From HGM04593 sp045578665 (GTDB lineage: Bacteria; Bacteroidota; Bacteroidia; Bacteroidales; Bacteroidaceae): DNA of 14,223 nt. The stretch spans positions 1 through 14,223 of the forward strand of contig JAZNKR010000001.1 in assembly GCA_045578665.1 (NCBI GenBank). Direction: 5' to 3'. The position numbers and the translations under genes are program-made. The notes under the pieces were generated by a model. That model was not told the DNA's origin. It did no database searches and saw only the letters and a program-made list of their open reading frames with translations. Each line of letters starts with the position of its first letter. Positions within the stretch are counted from its first letter, which is position 1. Of this stretch, positions 6,501-14,223 are shown in pieces.

Positions 6501-6691
6501 GCCCTGAAAGGGCGAAACTGTATAGCATAGTCCGTAAGGGCTATGTTAATGCATAACAAACACACAGCCCTGAAGGGGCGAAACTGCAATAACAACAGCT
6601 GTTCATAATTTCGCCCCTCCGGGGCTGAGGCTGTTTGTTCCTGTATCCGTAGGCCTCACAGCCTACGCTATATAATGTTACCCCTCCGGGG
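6501..6691. repeat. REP/BIME-like cluster of GC-rich hairpins
   Basis: Four related hairpins are present: GCCCT-gaa-AGGGC (6501-6513), GCCC-tgaag-GGGC (6567-6579), GCCCC-tcc-GGGGC (6613-6625) and CCCC-tcc-GGGG (6681-6691). The first two are followed by GAAACTG; the third is preceded by AATTTC in the inverse orientation, so the second and third units face each other around a central AACAGCTGTT. Between them are two further hairpins: CATAGtCC-gtaa-GGgCTATG (6526-6545) and CGTAGGC-ctcaca-GCCTACG (6648-6667). The cluster lies just beyond the 3' end of the MG2-Sel1 gene and could stabilise that transcript. No transposase gene is nearby. Confidence 0.6.
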
Positions 6692-6726
6692 CTATTCTGT
6701 TTCAAAATATTGTCTATGCAGCAAAG

Positions 6727-9700
6727 TTATTTATAGAACTTGAAAAGTTCAAATTCCTTTGCTTTTATCTTGCCAAGTTCGCTGCCTTGTTCGGCGGCAC
6801 GCTTGTACCATTGATAGGCTTTCTTGTCGTTATGCTCGGCGCCACGGCCCTTTTCGTAGCATTCGGCTACCAATTCCTGTGCTTCCATAAGGCCGTTGTT
6901 GGCGGCATGTTGCAACCACTCGAAGCGCTTTTTCTTGTCTTTCTTCACATAGCGACCGTTGCCGTAGAACTCGGCGAGTTTCATCTGTGCCTGCGGGTTG
7001 CGCAGTTCGGCGGCACGGGTGTATAGCTTTATTGTCTCCGATTCGCGCAGTGCTTTACGCTTTATGCCATTTACTGAATCGTTGTGTTCGTACATGCGTG
7101 CAACCTTGTACATTGCATACGGTTCCTCTTTTTGGGCTGCGCGTTTGTACCACTCGATGGCTTTTTCTGATGATTTTTCGGTTAAAATTCCCTCTTCGTA
7201 GCTTTTGGCAAGCACGCTCATCGAGCGCAAATATCCGCTGTCTGCGGCGGCGCTGTACCAACGTAGCGCCTGCGCGCTGTTTGCCTTTGTGCCTATTCCC
7301 TGCATATAGCAGTTGGCGAGGTTGTGCATGGCGGGGATGTTTTTGCCGTTTGCGGCGCTACGGAACATACGGAATGCCTTTACGGAATCTCGTTCCACAC
7401 CATCGCCATTTGTGTAGCATACACCTGTGTAGAACATTGCATCGGGGTAACCGAGCGCGGCTGCTTCGTGGAACTTTTCAAAGGCGCGTGCGTACTCCTT
7501 CTCGCGGTAGAGGTTTCTGCCCTCTGTGGTTATCTTGAACGAATAGGCTAATATGGCAGGGTTGTTTATAAAGCTCTTTCCGTAGCGCTTCTCGCTGCCT
7601 GCCTGTTCATCGCTTAGTGTGCGGTTGGCGAGGCTGTTGCCTGTTCCGTAGAAAGTGCTGCCGCCGATGCCTTCAATGTCTATTACAGGCTTTTGTGTTA
7701 TTGTGCTGTTGTACAGTTCCACTGTCAGTTTGCCGCCATCGGCTTTCACCGATGGTACCCATGTCAGTGTGCGGCGGACATCGTTCCTGTCGCTCGGGCG
7801 CTTGTCCTTGTAATTGGGCGAATAGAACTGCTTGCTTTCGTTGTAACCTTTTATAGTGGTATAGCGGCGGGTGGAGTTTCTTCCTCTTCTTCTGAATGGG
7901 TCGGTAATTGCAGAACCTGTATGTAACTCGGGTACAATGCCTTTGTGCTGTTTCTTGTATGGGATAAAACAAGCTACATAATTAGGATGCATAGGTTTGG
8001 CAGAACCGCTACCATATACAAGCGTGCCACCAATATAATGAAATGTTATTCCTTTTCTTGGTTCAAAAACTTCGGGAATATTGTCTCGTTCTTTTTGGGG
8101 AATAATATGCAGATGATCCAAAAAACCATAATAAAATAGTTCCTCTAATCGTTTATTTTCTAAAGCTAAAACTTCCTTTACGAGAATACTGCCATAGTTC
8201 TCGAATTGTTGACGTGTGCCAATGTCGCTACGGATAACAACCTCTTCGAAGTTCATCATCTTTTCGGGATTGATGCCATGAAGATACTCCTTATCTTGAC
8301 GCACTATGGAATCTGCATTATATTCGCCCTTTACCACTATCATCTTCACCCAATATGCCCACGGGTAGTTGTACCGTTCAAAAATAGAACTCAATACAAC
8401 AAATGCCGGTACTTTGCGGGCGGCATCATTGGTTGTAGTAAGCTTATATTGCAACATTAAGGAATCTATGTGGGTATGTCTGCCACCGACTTTCATCGCT
8501 TCGAGAATGTCGGCAACATCTTCTCTTTCGTCGCTCTTGTCGCCAACAAGGCTTCGCTCTATTATTTTCTCCTTTGCATATTCCCACTCGTCAAGGAAGT
8601 TGAAGCGCACCTCGCTGAGTGGTGGACGCTCGTAACGGGATTTTTTCTTCTTGCCTGTTACGTCCACTTCTGTAAGCATAAACTCATAGTCGGATATTTT
8701 AACGATTGAGGTGTCGCGCTTTTCGTCCTTTATGGGCATGCCTGTGGTGCGCTGCCAATAGTTGTATTGTGCAAACGGTGGCGAGAAGAACTTGTTGATT
8801 GAAAAGACGTATGTAGAGTCCATCTGACGGTTCATGTCGAGTTCCGGAGTGAGAAGCGCTCCCTTCGTACCCGCGAACTCCTCGGTTTCTATCTTGAATG
8901 CACCATCCTCGTCGCTTGCGAACTGGTATTGGTGGATGATGCTGTCGTCGTAGGATATTTCGAATTTTATGTCGGTATTCCTTTGCGGGGTGAGGAAGTA
9001 TTGATTGAGTTCGCCGAATTTGGAATTCTTTGTCTGCTTGTAGAATTTTCCCTGTATGCCAAGACCGGTCTCTTTCTGTTGTTTTAGCGATACATGCTTG
9101 GTGGTGAGTTTGTCCCAATCGTAGGATGTCCATCCGCGGGTGAGCATCAGCAGGTCGAGGTTTCTTCGTGTCTCGTCGTTGTTGTCCGCGAAATATTGTG
9201 CTGCATCGGGGATGTAACCTTTAATCTCCGAACCTAACAACATGTGGGTGTACATATTATGGGTGTATGACATTACCTGTCGTGTGGCAGCATCGCTTAC
9301 TGAAACAGAAAAGTCTGCTGTTTCTTCGATGGGTTTGCCGTCCTCGCGCTCAACGGTAAGGGTTATCTTTTCGTGTGGTTGCAGAATAATGTCGTTTGGT
9401 GCAAGACCGTTGACCTTTGCAACGAGCTTCACTGTCTGACGGTCACCGGGAAGTATCTCTTTGTGGCGCACAAAGAATTGTCTTTCGGCAAGGGGGATGT
9501 TGCTGTTGGCAAAGACTATCACACGGTTTACGCCTTCGAGTAGGCTGTCGGTGGCAAGTGTTATCTGTTTATTCTTTTCGTCCGATGAAAATGTTTCGTA
9601 GTTTATAAGGAATCCTCTGTTTAGCACTGCTATGCCAAGTGGAGTGGAGAAGTCAATGTTGTTCTTTATTGTTACGGTTGCGCTGTCTGCTGTCTGCGAG

Positions 9701-10539
9701 AGATTGATAACCACTCCGCGCTGCTCAATCTTCGGCAGTTCGAATTTATGTTTTTTCTTTCCTATCTTTACTTCGGCGCGATATTTTACATCAGCTTTTG
9801 GGGTAAATGCGAATGTGCCTGCTCCTGCGTGTGTGGGTACGCTCTTAAGCAACAGTTCTTTGCCGGCATATATTGCGATGCTGTCTCTGCCGGGTTTGCC
9901 TTCATTGTCTAAAAATTCGTAGGCTACGGTGGTTTCAATTCCCTCAACAAGATGACCGCCTTCGGGGTAGAATTTTATATCGGCGGGCGGCAGCTTTTCG
10001 CTCACCCATTTGCCCTCGCTCATAAAGCCGCGTTTGCGGTCGAGCATATTCTTGAAGTCGTAGTTGTCTCCGTTTACTTTGTCGTAGACAGGGAATACGC
10101 GGCTGAATATTGCTTCTTCGCCCCAGTTGAGCATGTAGCGGGTGTAGGCACGTACTTCGTAGTATCCCGATAATAATTCTTTTCGCAGTTCAAATTCGCC
10201 GTGGCATCTGCCGTTCTCGTCGAGTTTGTATTTTTTTGTTTCGACTACGTAGCCTTCGGGGGCGCACAGTTCTACATAGAGCACGCGGCTCTGCGGCTTT
10301 TCGTTGTCGGCGAGTCCGCTGGTGGTGTATGCCTTGAACCACATTGTTTCGCCGAGGTAGTAGGCGGTGTTGTCGAAGTGCAAGTACACTCTCTCTTGTG
10401 GGAACAGCTGGTTCACCATTATTGCTCGCATGGCGAGGGTGTCCAATGGGGATTGGGCAAAGATTGGCATACTCAATTCAAGGCATATTAAAAACAATAT
10501 GCCTTGAATAAGATTATTTATATCGTTTAATTTAATCAT
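6727..10539 (-). CDS. Exported MG2 (alpha-2-macroglobulin-like) / TonB-plug-like protein fused to C-terminal Sel1 repeats
   Basis: A 1270-residue protein. Residues 1-29 are a signal peptide (cleavage near IFAQ). Residues about 45-150 are an MG2-like domain starting QERVYLHFDNTAYYLGETMW, a form typical of Bacteroidota alpha-2-macroglobulin-like proteins. Further beta domains follow, including DFSVSVSDAA (409-418). About 695-870 corresponds to the plug-like insert of this family, with FEEVVIRS at 764-771. GYNESKQFYSPNYKD (898-912) is the family's conserved C-terminal motif. From about 1005 to 1256 come roughly seven Sel1-type helical repeats with the wY..AA..G pattern; one (1142-1183) is degenerate. 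Sel1 repeats usually bind protein partners. Family members normally lack this tail. The interior 7920-8460 is markedly AT-rich. The gene lies 30 bases downstream of the lipoprotein gene and is probably the last of its operon. Role unknown; periplasmic or outer-membrane scaffolding is an inference. Confidence 0.88.
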   Translation of the reverse strand: MIKLNDINNLIQGILFLICLELSMPIFAQSPLDTLAMRAIMVNQLFPQERVYLHFDNTAYYLGETMWFKAYTTSGLADNEKPQSRVLYVELCAPEGYVVETKKYKLDENGRCHGEFELRKELLSGYYEVRAYTRYMLNWGEEAIFSRVFPVYDKVNGDNYDFKNMLDRKRGFMSEGKWVSEKLPPADIKFYPEGGHLVEGIETTVAYEFLDNEGKPGRDSIAIYAGKELLLKSVPTHAGAGTFAFTPKADVKYRAEVKIGKKKHKFELPKIEQRGVVINLSQTADSATVTIKNNIDFSTPLGIAVLNRGFLINYETFSSDEKNKQITLATDSLLEGVNRVIVFANSNIPLAERQFFVRHKEILPGDRQTVKLVAKVNGLAPNDIILQPHEKITLTVEREDGKPIEETADFSVSVSDAATRQVMSYTHNMYTHMLLGSEIKGYIPDAAQYFADNNDETRRNLDLLMLTRGWTSYDWDKLTTKHVSLKQQKETGLGIQGKFYKQTKNSKFGELNQYFLTPQRNTDIKFEISYDDSIIHQYQFASDEDGAFKIETEEFAGTKGALLTPELDMNRQMDSTYVFSINKFFSPPFAQYNYWQRTTGMPIKDEKRDTSIVKISDYEFMLTEVDVTGKKKKSRYERPPLSEVRFNFLDEWEYAKEKIIERSLVGDKSDEREDVADILEAMKVGGRHTHIDSLMLQYKLTTTNDAARKVPAFVVLSSIFERYNYPWAYWVKMIVVKGEYNADSIVRQDKEYLHGINPEKMMNFEEVVIRSDIGTRQQFENYGSILVKEVLALENKRLEELFYYGFLDHLHIIPQKERDNIPEVFEPRKGITFHYIGGTLVYGSGSAKPMHPNYVACFIPYKKQHKGIVPELHTGSAITDPFRRRGRNSTRRYTTIKGYNESKQFYSPNYKDKRPSDRNDVRRTLTWVPSVKADGGKLTVELYNSTITQKPVIDIEGIGGSTFYGTGNSLANRTLSDEQAGSEKRYGKSFINNPAILAYSFKITTEGRNLYREKEYARAFEKFHEAAALGYPDAMFYTGVCYTNGDGVERDSVKAFRMFRSAANGKNIPAMHNLANCYMQGIGTKANSAQALRWYSAAADSGYLRSMSVLAKSYEEGILTEKSSEKAIEWYKRAAQKEEPYAMYKVARMYEHNDSVNGIKRKALRESETIKLYTRAAELRNPQAQMKLAEFYGNGRYVKKDKKKRFEWLQHAANNGLMEAQELVAECYEKGRGAEHNDKKAYQWYKRAAEQGSELGKIKAKEFELFKFYK

Positions 10540-10569
10540 CGTTGACGATTGAACCGTATAAATTATATA

Positions 10570-11220
10570 TTATTTTACATCATCTACATGAAGGACATGG
10601 TCTTTATACTTGTAAATGTCATAAGAATATGAAAAAAATGGATTTAAAACATCCCCTACGATTGGTGTATGGTAAAATCCTTTCAAACTATAACTACCAA
10701 TTTCGTCAACAACAACCTCTTGCAATTCCGCTGTTGCTTTATTCATTGTACCTCCGGTGTTTGCATACCATGTAATAATTACTTTAACCCATTCATGACC
10801 ATTATCTGATAGAAAGCTATGATCTTTAGTTATAGTACCAGAAGAAGACTCTCCCGGTGCAGCGTAGGTGCCAATTTTAGGTATAGTAATTTTGTCTATT
10901 TGTTCATCGTCAAGAAGTTCGACTGTAGATTCGGTTGGTCCATCATAATTGTTGTTTTCACACATTGCTTCTACCCTTGTGAAAAAATTCTCTGTTACCT
11001 TTTCTGTATCAGTTTCCAGACCCAACATTATAGTTTCTCCATACTTCTCCCCAATCTCATCCAAACGGGTCTGTACCTCTTCGCGGGTCATATACGAAGA
11101 TGATGTTACTGAGCGAGTACCGGCATTGATGTCAAGGGCATCGCTGTCGTTACTACATGCTACAAAGAAGCATGCTACAAATGCACTGAAGAGTGCCGAA
11201 AGAATAGCTTTCTTTTTCAT
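10570..11220 (-). CDS. Predicted surface lipoprotein of unknown function
   Basis: A 216-residue protein with a type II signal peptide: a basic start (MKKKAIL), a hydrophobic stretch and a lipobox-like FVAC, so Cys22 would be lipidated. An alternative FVAC ends at Cys17. The residues after Cys22 (SNDSD) are acidic and polar, in keeping with the export signal that sends Bacteroidota lipoproteins to the cell surface. The first half of the mature part is helical and charged (MTREEVQTRLDEIGEKYG, 44-61). The second half looks beta-rich (EWVKVIITWYAN, GSYSLKGFYH). No family is recognised. It sits 50 bases after the O-antigen-ligase-like gene and 30 before the MG2-Sel1 gene, so co-transcription is likely. 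A TATCTTTA box at 11260-11267 could give it an extra internal promoter, but the match is poor. Confidence 0.8.
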   Translation of the reverse strand: MKKKAILSALFSAFVACFFVACSNDSDALDINAGTRSVTSSSYMTREEVQTRLDEIGEKYGETIMLGLETDTEKVTENFFTRVEAMCENNNYDGPTESTVELLDDEQIDKITIPKIGTYAAPGESSSGTITKDHSFLSDNGHEWVKVIITWYANTGGTMNKATAELQEVVVDEIGSYSLKGFYHTPIVGDVLNPFFSYSYDIYKYKDHVLHVDDVK

Positions 11221-11270
11221 TGTGTTAATTGTTAAATTGTTTAAGGTTAATAAATTAAATAAAGATATTG

Positions 11271-12809
11271 TTAGTTACTTATCCTTTTTAGTTCGTATTT
11301 TACATTGTTCAATATTATATCTATCTTTTTCGATGGTACTTTTATTTTCTTGTTTAGAATTTCTTTGCCTACCTTTAGCATCTGTTCTGTATCGCCGAGT
11401 TGTTTGTATATCTTGAAAAGTTTGTACAAAGGAATAAAGCGATTAGGGCACATGTTGCATGCCTGTATATAATGTTTCTCAGCCTTGCCGAGTTCACCGA
11501 CAAACATATAGCTGTTGGCAAGCAGTATCTCAAGGTCGTAGTTTGCGCTTACTGAATCGCATTTTTCGGCTACACTTATTGCTTGTTCGTATTGTTTCTC
11601 GTTGTATAGCAATGTTGCGTAACTGTATAGAAATTCGGCATTGTTACCGTATCTGTTTTTCAGTTTGTCGAATATGGCAAGCGGCACTGTCTTGTTCTTT
11701 CCGGTGTGGTATGTTTCTACTGCTTTTTCCCACTGATGGCGATAGTTGTAGTTTCTACCGACGAAAAAGATAAATACGGACGCAAATATAATGATTATAC
11801 CTTTTATGCTTCTGTTTGCTCTTAAATTACTGTTGCATACAAACAACAGCATGGCTATATACATTATGTTCCATGTAAAGGGTTGCGAGAGGGGATAAGA
11901 GAACATCATCCATATTGCGAGCATGGTTGCTGTCAACAAGAATGTATGACTTTCGTTGCTGTTTTCCTTTTGTTTGCGGTAAACAAGTATGACAGTCAGC
12001 AACAGTATTGCTGCTATAGTAGGTATGCCGTAGTTTATCGCTATATAGATATATTCATTCAATGGATGGCGCATATTGTCGGCAAGCATCGCTGCCTCTT
12101 CGTCGTTGTTGTTTCTGAAATACTCTGCCTGAAAGTCCATGTAGTTTTGAGAAAAGCCTTTACAGCCCCATCCTAAAGGTTTTTCTTTTATCATTTCCAC
12201 TGAACGTTCAAGGATAAATTGTCTGCCGGTTGTAGATTCGCTTTTTACAAAGAGTAAAGATAATGCTACTGTTATGCTTATTACTGCTGTTGCTACGAAT
12301 AGATATTTTGCGTTGAAGCGGAATGTTTTCCAAAGAATGTATACACCGCATACTGCCATACAAATGGCGCCTGTGCGCGACTGGCTCATTGCTATAGCGG
12401 TGAAACTTAACAGATATAGTATAATGATTACTGCTCTTACAACTTTGCTTTTGTCGGTATAAAAATATAGCAGTGCCGGCATATAAAGTGTAACTGACAT
12501 TGCAAAAATCGATGGATTTTCGAATGTTCCTATAATCGGATGTGTGTTGCGACCGATTGTCAATGAATATACAACTTCTATAATACCGAAAAGTGCTGTT
12601 ACCAACAAGGTGGGTTTTAGTATAGCATTGCATTTGGTCTGATTCGCAAAGAGTGTATTTATCGATATTAACAATGCTATGATTATGGGGCAGATATATT
12701 CGCAATGGTATTGTTCACTAAATAGGCTCAATGCAAATGTGTATGACAGAGCAAGCAATATGATGTTTATTGCCGGGACTGATTTAGTGTATATGCTACA
12801 GTTTTTCAT
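11271..12809 (-). CDS. O-antigen-ligase-family (Wzy_C) membrane protein with C-terminal TPR region
   Basis: A 512-residue protein with about ten to twelve membrane segments over residues 13-351, then a soluble helical tail. Family signatures are GTFENPSIFAM (94-104), SQSRTGAI (142-149) with the conserved Arg, and a long loop carrying PLGWGCKGF (211-219) and HPLNEYIYIAINYGI (248-262), the place of the catalytic-type His in Wzy_C enzymes. Residues about 385-485 form roughly three TPR-like repeats (YATLLYNEKQYEQAISVAEKC, ANSYMFVGELGKAEKHYIQA). Members of this family transfer lipid-linked glycans to lipid A core, to protein, or act as polymerases; the sequence alone cannot separate these. Adjacent exported proteins make a protein O-oligosaccharyltransferase role worth considering. 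The start is six bases after the stop of the upstream transglutaminase-like gene, so the two are surely co-transcribed. No lipopolysaccharide-biosynthesis genes are seen in the window. Confidence 0.85.
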   Translation of the reverse strand: MKNCSIYTKSVPAINIILLALSYTFALSLFSEQYHCEYICPIIIALLISINTLFANQTKCNAILKPTLLVTALFGIIEVVYSLTIGRNTHPIIGTFENPSIFAMSVTLYMPALLYFYTDKSKVVRAVIIILYLLSFTAIAMSQSRTGAICMAVCGVYILWKTFRFNAKYLFVATAVISITVALSLLFVKSESTTGRQFILERSVEMIKEKPLGWGCKGFSQNYMDFQAEYFRNNNDEEAAMLADNMRHPLNEYIYIAINYGIPTIAAILLLTVILVYRKQKENSNESHTFLLTATMLAIWMMFSYPLSQPFTWNIMYIAMLLFVCNSNLRANRSIKGIIIIFASVFIFFVGRNYNYRHQWEKAVETYHTGKNKTVPLAIFDKLKNRYGNNAEFLYSYATLLYNEKQYEQAISVAEKCDSVSANYDLEILLANSYMFVGELGKAEKHYIQACNMCPNRFIPLYKLFKIYKQLGDTEQMLKVGKEILNKKIKVPSKKIDIILNNVKYELKRISN

Positions 12810-12815
12810 ATTTTC

Positions 12816-14223
12816 TTACTCGTTTACAAAGCACTGCTTGCCATTTTCGTCAAAGACAAACGGTGATTCTTCTTGCCCTGTTGTTATATTTTTCAACCAA
12901 TAAAGGCTTCCTGCTTGTACGCTGTCGAATTTGAGGTAATGGGCTGTTGCTTGTTTTTGAGCTATCATTTTCCATCCTGTATCTGACCATTTGTAGAGGA
13001 TATATTCGTGCTTGGGGAATATATTGTTCTCGGCATTGAGGGGTGCGAAGCGTACTTTAGTCATATAGCGTTGTTCGTCGAAACGTAAATCCACACATGA
13101 TGTGGCGCTTATTGTCTGCATGTTTCCGTCATTTTCGGCACGGCGCAGGAATTCTTCTTCGGGTACGTCTCTGAAGCAGACATACTCGGTTGTATCGTTT
13201 TCTGCATTTGGGAGTTTAGGCAGGTTAGGTGCTGCAAGTGAGTTGCTGTATCCGTATGATTCGGGTGCAAGGAAATAGACTTCGGATAGGTTCAACCAAT
13301 CGTTACTGCCTGTCTGTATGCGGTAGTATTTGTATGGGCGGTAGCTTTTCAAAGGCAAATCCTGCAACTGCGGTTCGGGAAGAAAATCTATTATGGCTAA
13401 TGTGTCGCAGTTGCTGTAATCGTAATTGTCGAAGGCTATCACGTGTATTCCGACCATCTTTTTTATGCGTTCTTTTGTTGATTGCTTTACCGGGTATTTG
13501 CGTGTGCATATACCTGTGGTGGTTTTATTTCCTTCGTTGGTGTATTCAATATAACTGTAATTTTTATGCTGGCTATAGTCGCTTTTCAGCATAAACGGTG
13601 ATGCAAAGGGTGTAATGCTACCGTTATTGTATATAATAGGGAAATAGAGTCTATCAAGCATCACGTTATCAAAAATATAAGATTTTCCGCTTTTCCTTCC
13701 CCATGTAACAGGTATCAATGCACCTGTACTGCTGAACGATGCAAGATAGGCAACCGGATAATCTTCGTTGCCGTTATATTTTATATCATATTGCACAGTC
13801 GGGGCTGCATCGGATGAAACATCCTCGCACAATTGCTTTAAAGTGGTGGGAATGAGATTACTCTGATTGCAGTTTGCAACCACTGAACTTTTTGGTAAAG
13901 AGAAAGAATTGCGATGAATGTTCATATATCGTTTTTCTTTCATATATTCTTCATTGGTCCCTTCGAACAACCACTCAGGGTCATAGAATTTCCAACTGCC
14001 GTCTTTGTCCATTGAGGCGCAGAAAACGTGCATTCCGTTAAGGTCTTGATAGGCGAGATTCACTGCTACATACGTTGGGATGCCTATCGAACGGAATATG
14101 CCTGCGCATAGGTGGGCCATGTCGTAGCAATCGCGTACATCTTCGTAGAATGTGCAACTGAGCCCGGGGTTCATTGTCGGACCGTACTTGAAACTGCCGA
14201 GATAGCGATGGGTGTTGAGCATC
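12816..14223 (-). CDS. Transglutaminase-like exported protein with discoidin-like C-terminus (5' end missing)
   Basis: The reading frame is open to the window edge, so the true start lies beyond 14223; the visible Met at 14220-14222 is probably internal. At least 468 residues are seen. Near the visible start lies a transglutaminase-like core with all three triad residues in the expected order: Cys32 in DCYDMAHLCAGIFRSIGIP, His65 in GMHVFCAS and Asp81 in FYDPEW. Beta-rich regions follow, including KYYRIQTGSNDWLNLSEVYF, which resembles a discoidin-type sugar-binding domain. The last residues (GSLYWLKNITTGQEESPF) resemble the common tail of large Bacteroidota transglutaminase-domain proteins. 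Such domains may cross-link proteins, cleave amide bonds or act as peptidases; which applies is unknown. It is the first visible gene of the four-gene operon. Confidence 0.85.
   Translation of the reverse strand, partial: MLNTHRYLGSFKYGPTMNPGLSCTFYEDVRDCYDMAHLCAGIFRSIGIPTYVAVNLAYQDLNGMHVFCASMDKDGSWKFYDPEWLFEGTNEEYMKEKRYMNIHRNSFSLPKSSVVANCNQSNLIPTTLKQLCEDVSSDAAPTVQYDIKYNGNEDYPVAYLASFSSTGALIPVTWGRKSGKSYIFDNVMLDRLYFPIIYNNGSITPFASPFMLKSDYSQHKNYSYIEYTNEGNKTTTGICTRKYPVKQSTKERIKKMVGIHVIAFDNYDYSNCDTLAIIDFLPEPQLQDLPLKSYRPYKYYRIQTGSNDWLNLSEVYFLAPESYGYSNSLAAPNLPKLPNAENDTTEYVCFRDVPEEEFLRRAENDGNMQTISATSCVDLRFDEQRYMTKVRFAPLNAENNIFPKHEYILYKWSDTGWKMIAQKQATAHYLKFDSVQAGSLYWLKNITTGQEESPFVFDENGKQCFVNE

Noticed and set aside
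6236..6595. Minus-strand frame of 119 codons in the repeat region
   Set aside because: It runs through the palindromic repeats and its 'FRPFRA' pieces are translations of the REP hairpins; no independent protein evidence.
6727..7530. Separate Sel1-repeat gene
   Set aside because: The repeats continue the MG2 frame with no stop codon and no signal peptide of their own.
6987..7538. Plus-strand frame of 183 codons within the Sel1 region
   Set aside because: It is Cys- and Arg-rich and antisense to clear Sel1 repeats, a typical shadow of G+C-rich coding sequence.
10540..10569. Terminator or promoter between the lipoprotein and MG2-Sel1 genes
   Set aside because: The 30 bases contain no convincing hairpin with a T-run and no good promoter box, so co-transcription is the simpler reading.

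Overview
The window looks like chromosomal DNA from a member of the Bacteroidales (phylum Bacteroidota). The signs are: gene starts lacking a purine-rich Shine-Dalgarno, secreted proteins with Bacteroidota-type signal peptides, a C-terminal type IX secretion (T9SS) sorting-like domain, a DUF4143 ATPase, a DUF4890-like secreted protein, an alpha-2-macroglobulin-like MG2 protein with the family's 'GYNESKQFYSPNY' motif, and several palindromic intergenic repeats. The T9SS signal fits a Prevotella-, Muribaculaceae- or Porphyromonas-like lineage better than classical Bacteroides, but the genus cannot be fixed from this window. Every convincing gene lies on the minus strand, so transcription runs from right to left.

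Right part (14223 to 6727): an apparent four-gene envelope operon. In transcription order it encodes a transglutaminase-like secreted protein with a discoidin-like C-terminus (5' end beyond the window), an O-antigen-ligase-family membrane protein with a C-terminal TPR region, a 216-residue lipoprotein of unknown function, and a 1270-residue MG2/TonB-plug-like protein fused to about seven Sel1 repeats. Gaps are 6, 50 and 30 bases and no clear terminator is visible between the genes. The set suggests an exported surface machine that glycosylates or cross-links something, but no published system is recognised and its function is inference.

Middle (6726 to 5733): almost 1 kb without a gene, packed with repeats. 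It holds a REP/BIME-like cluster of 'GCCC(T/C)..GGGGC' hairpins, two inverted copies of a two-hairpin repeat whose stems differ by compensatory changes, a short perfect palindrome, and a 257-base MITE-like element with perfect 20-base inverted termini plus a third solo copy of its end.

Left part (5732 to 1): a 1052-residue secreted CotH-kinase protein with a dockerin-like calcium-binding pair, a cohesin-like domain and a T9SS sorting domain. It is followed by a small basic DUF4890-like secreted protein with a strong intrinsic terminator. After that come a REP-like hairpin, a probable relic of an IS21-type transposon end with four regularly spaced motifs, and an AAA ATPase of the AAA_14/DUF4143 family. 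The last 175 bases hold only small repeats and a possible outward promoter.
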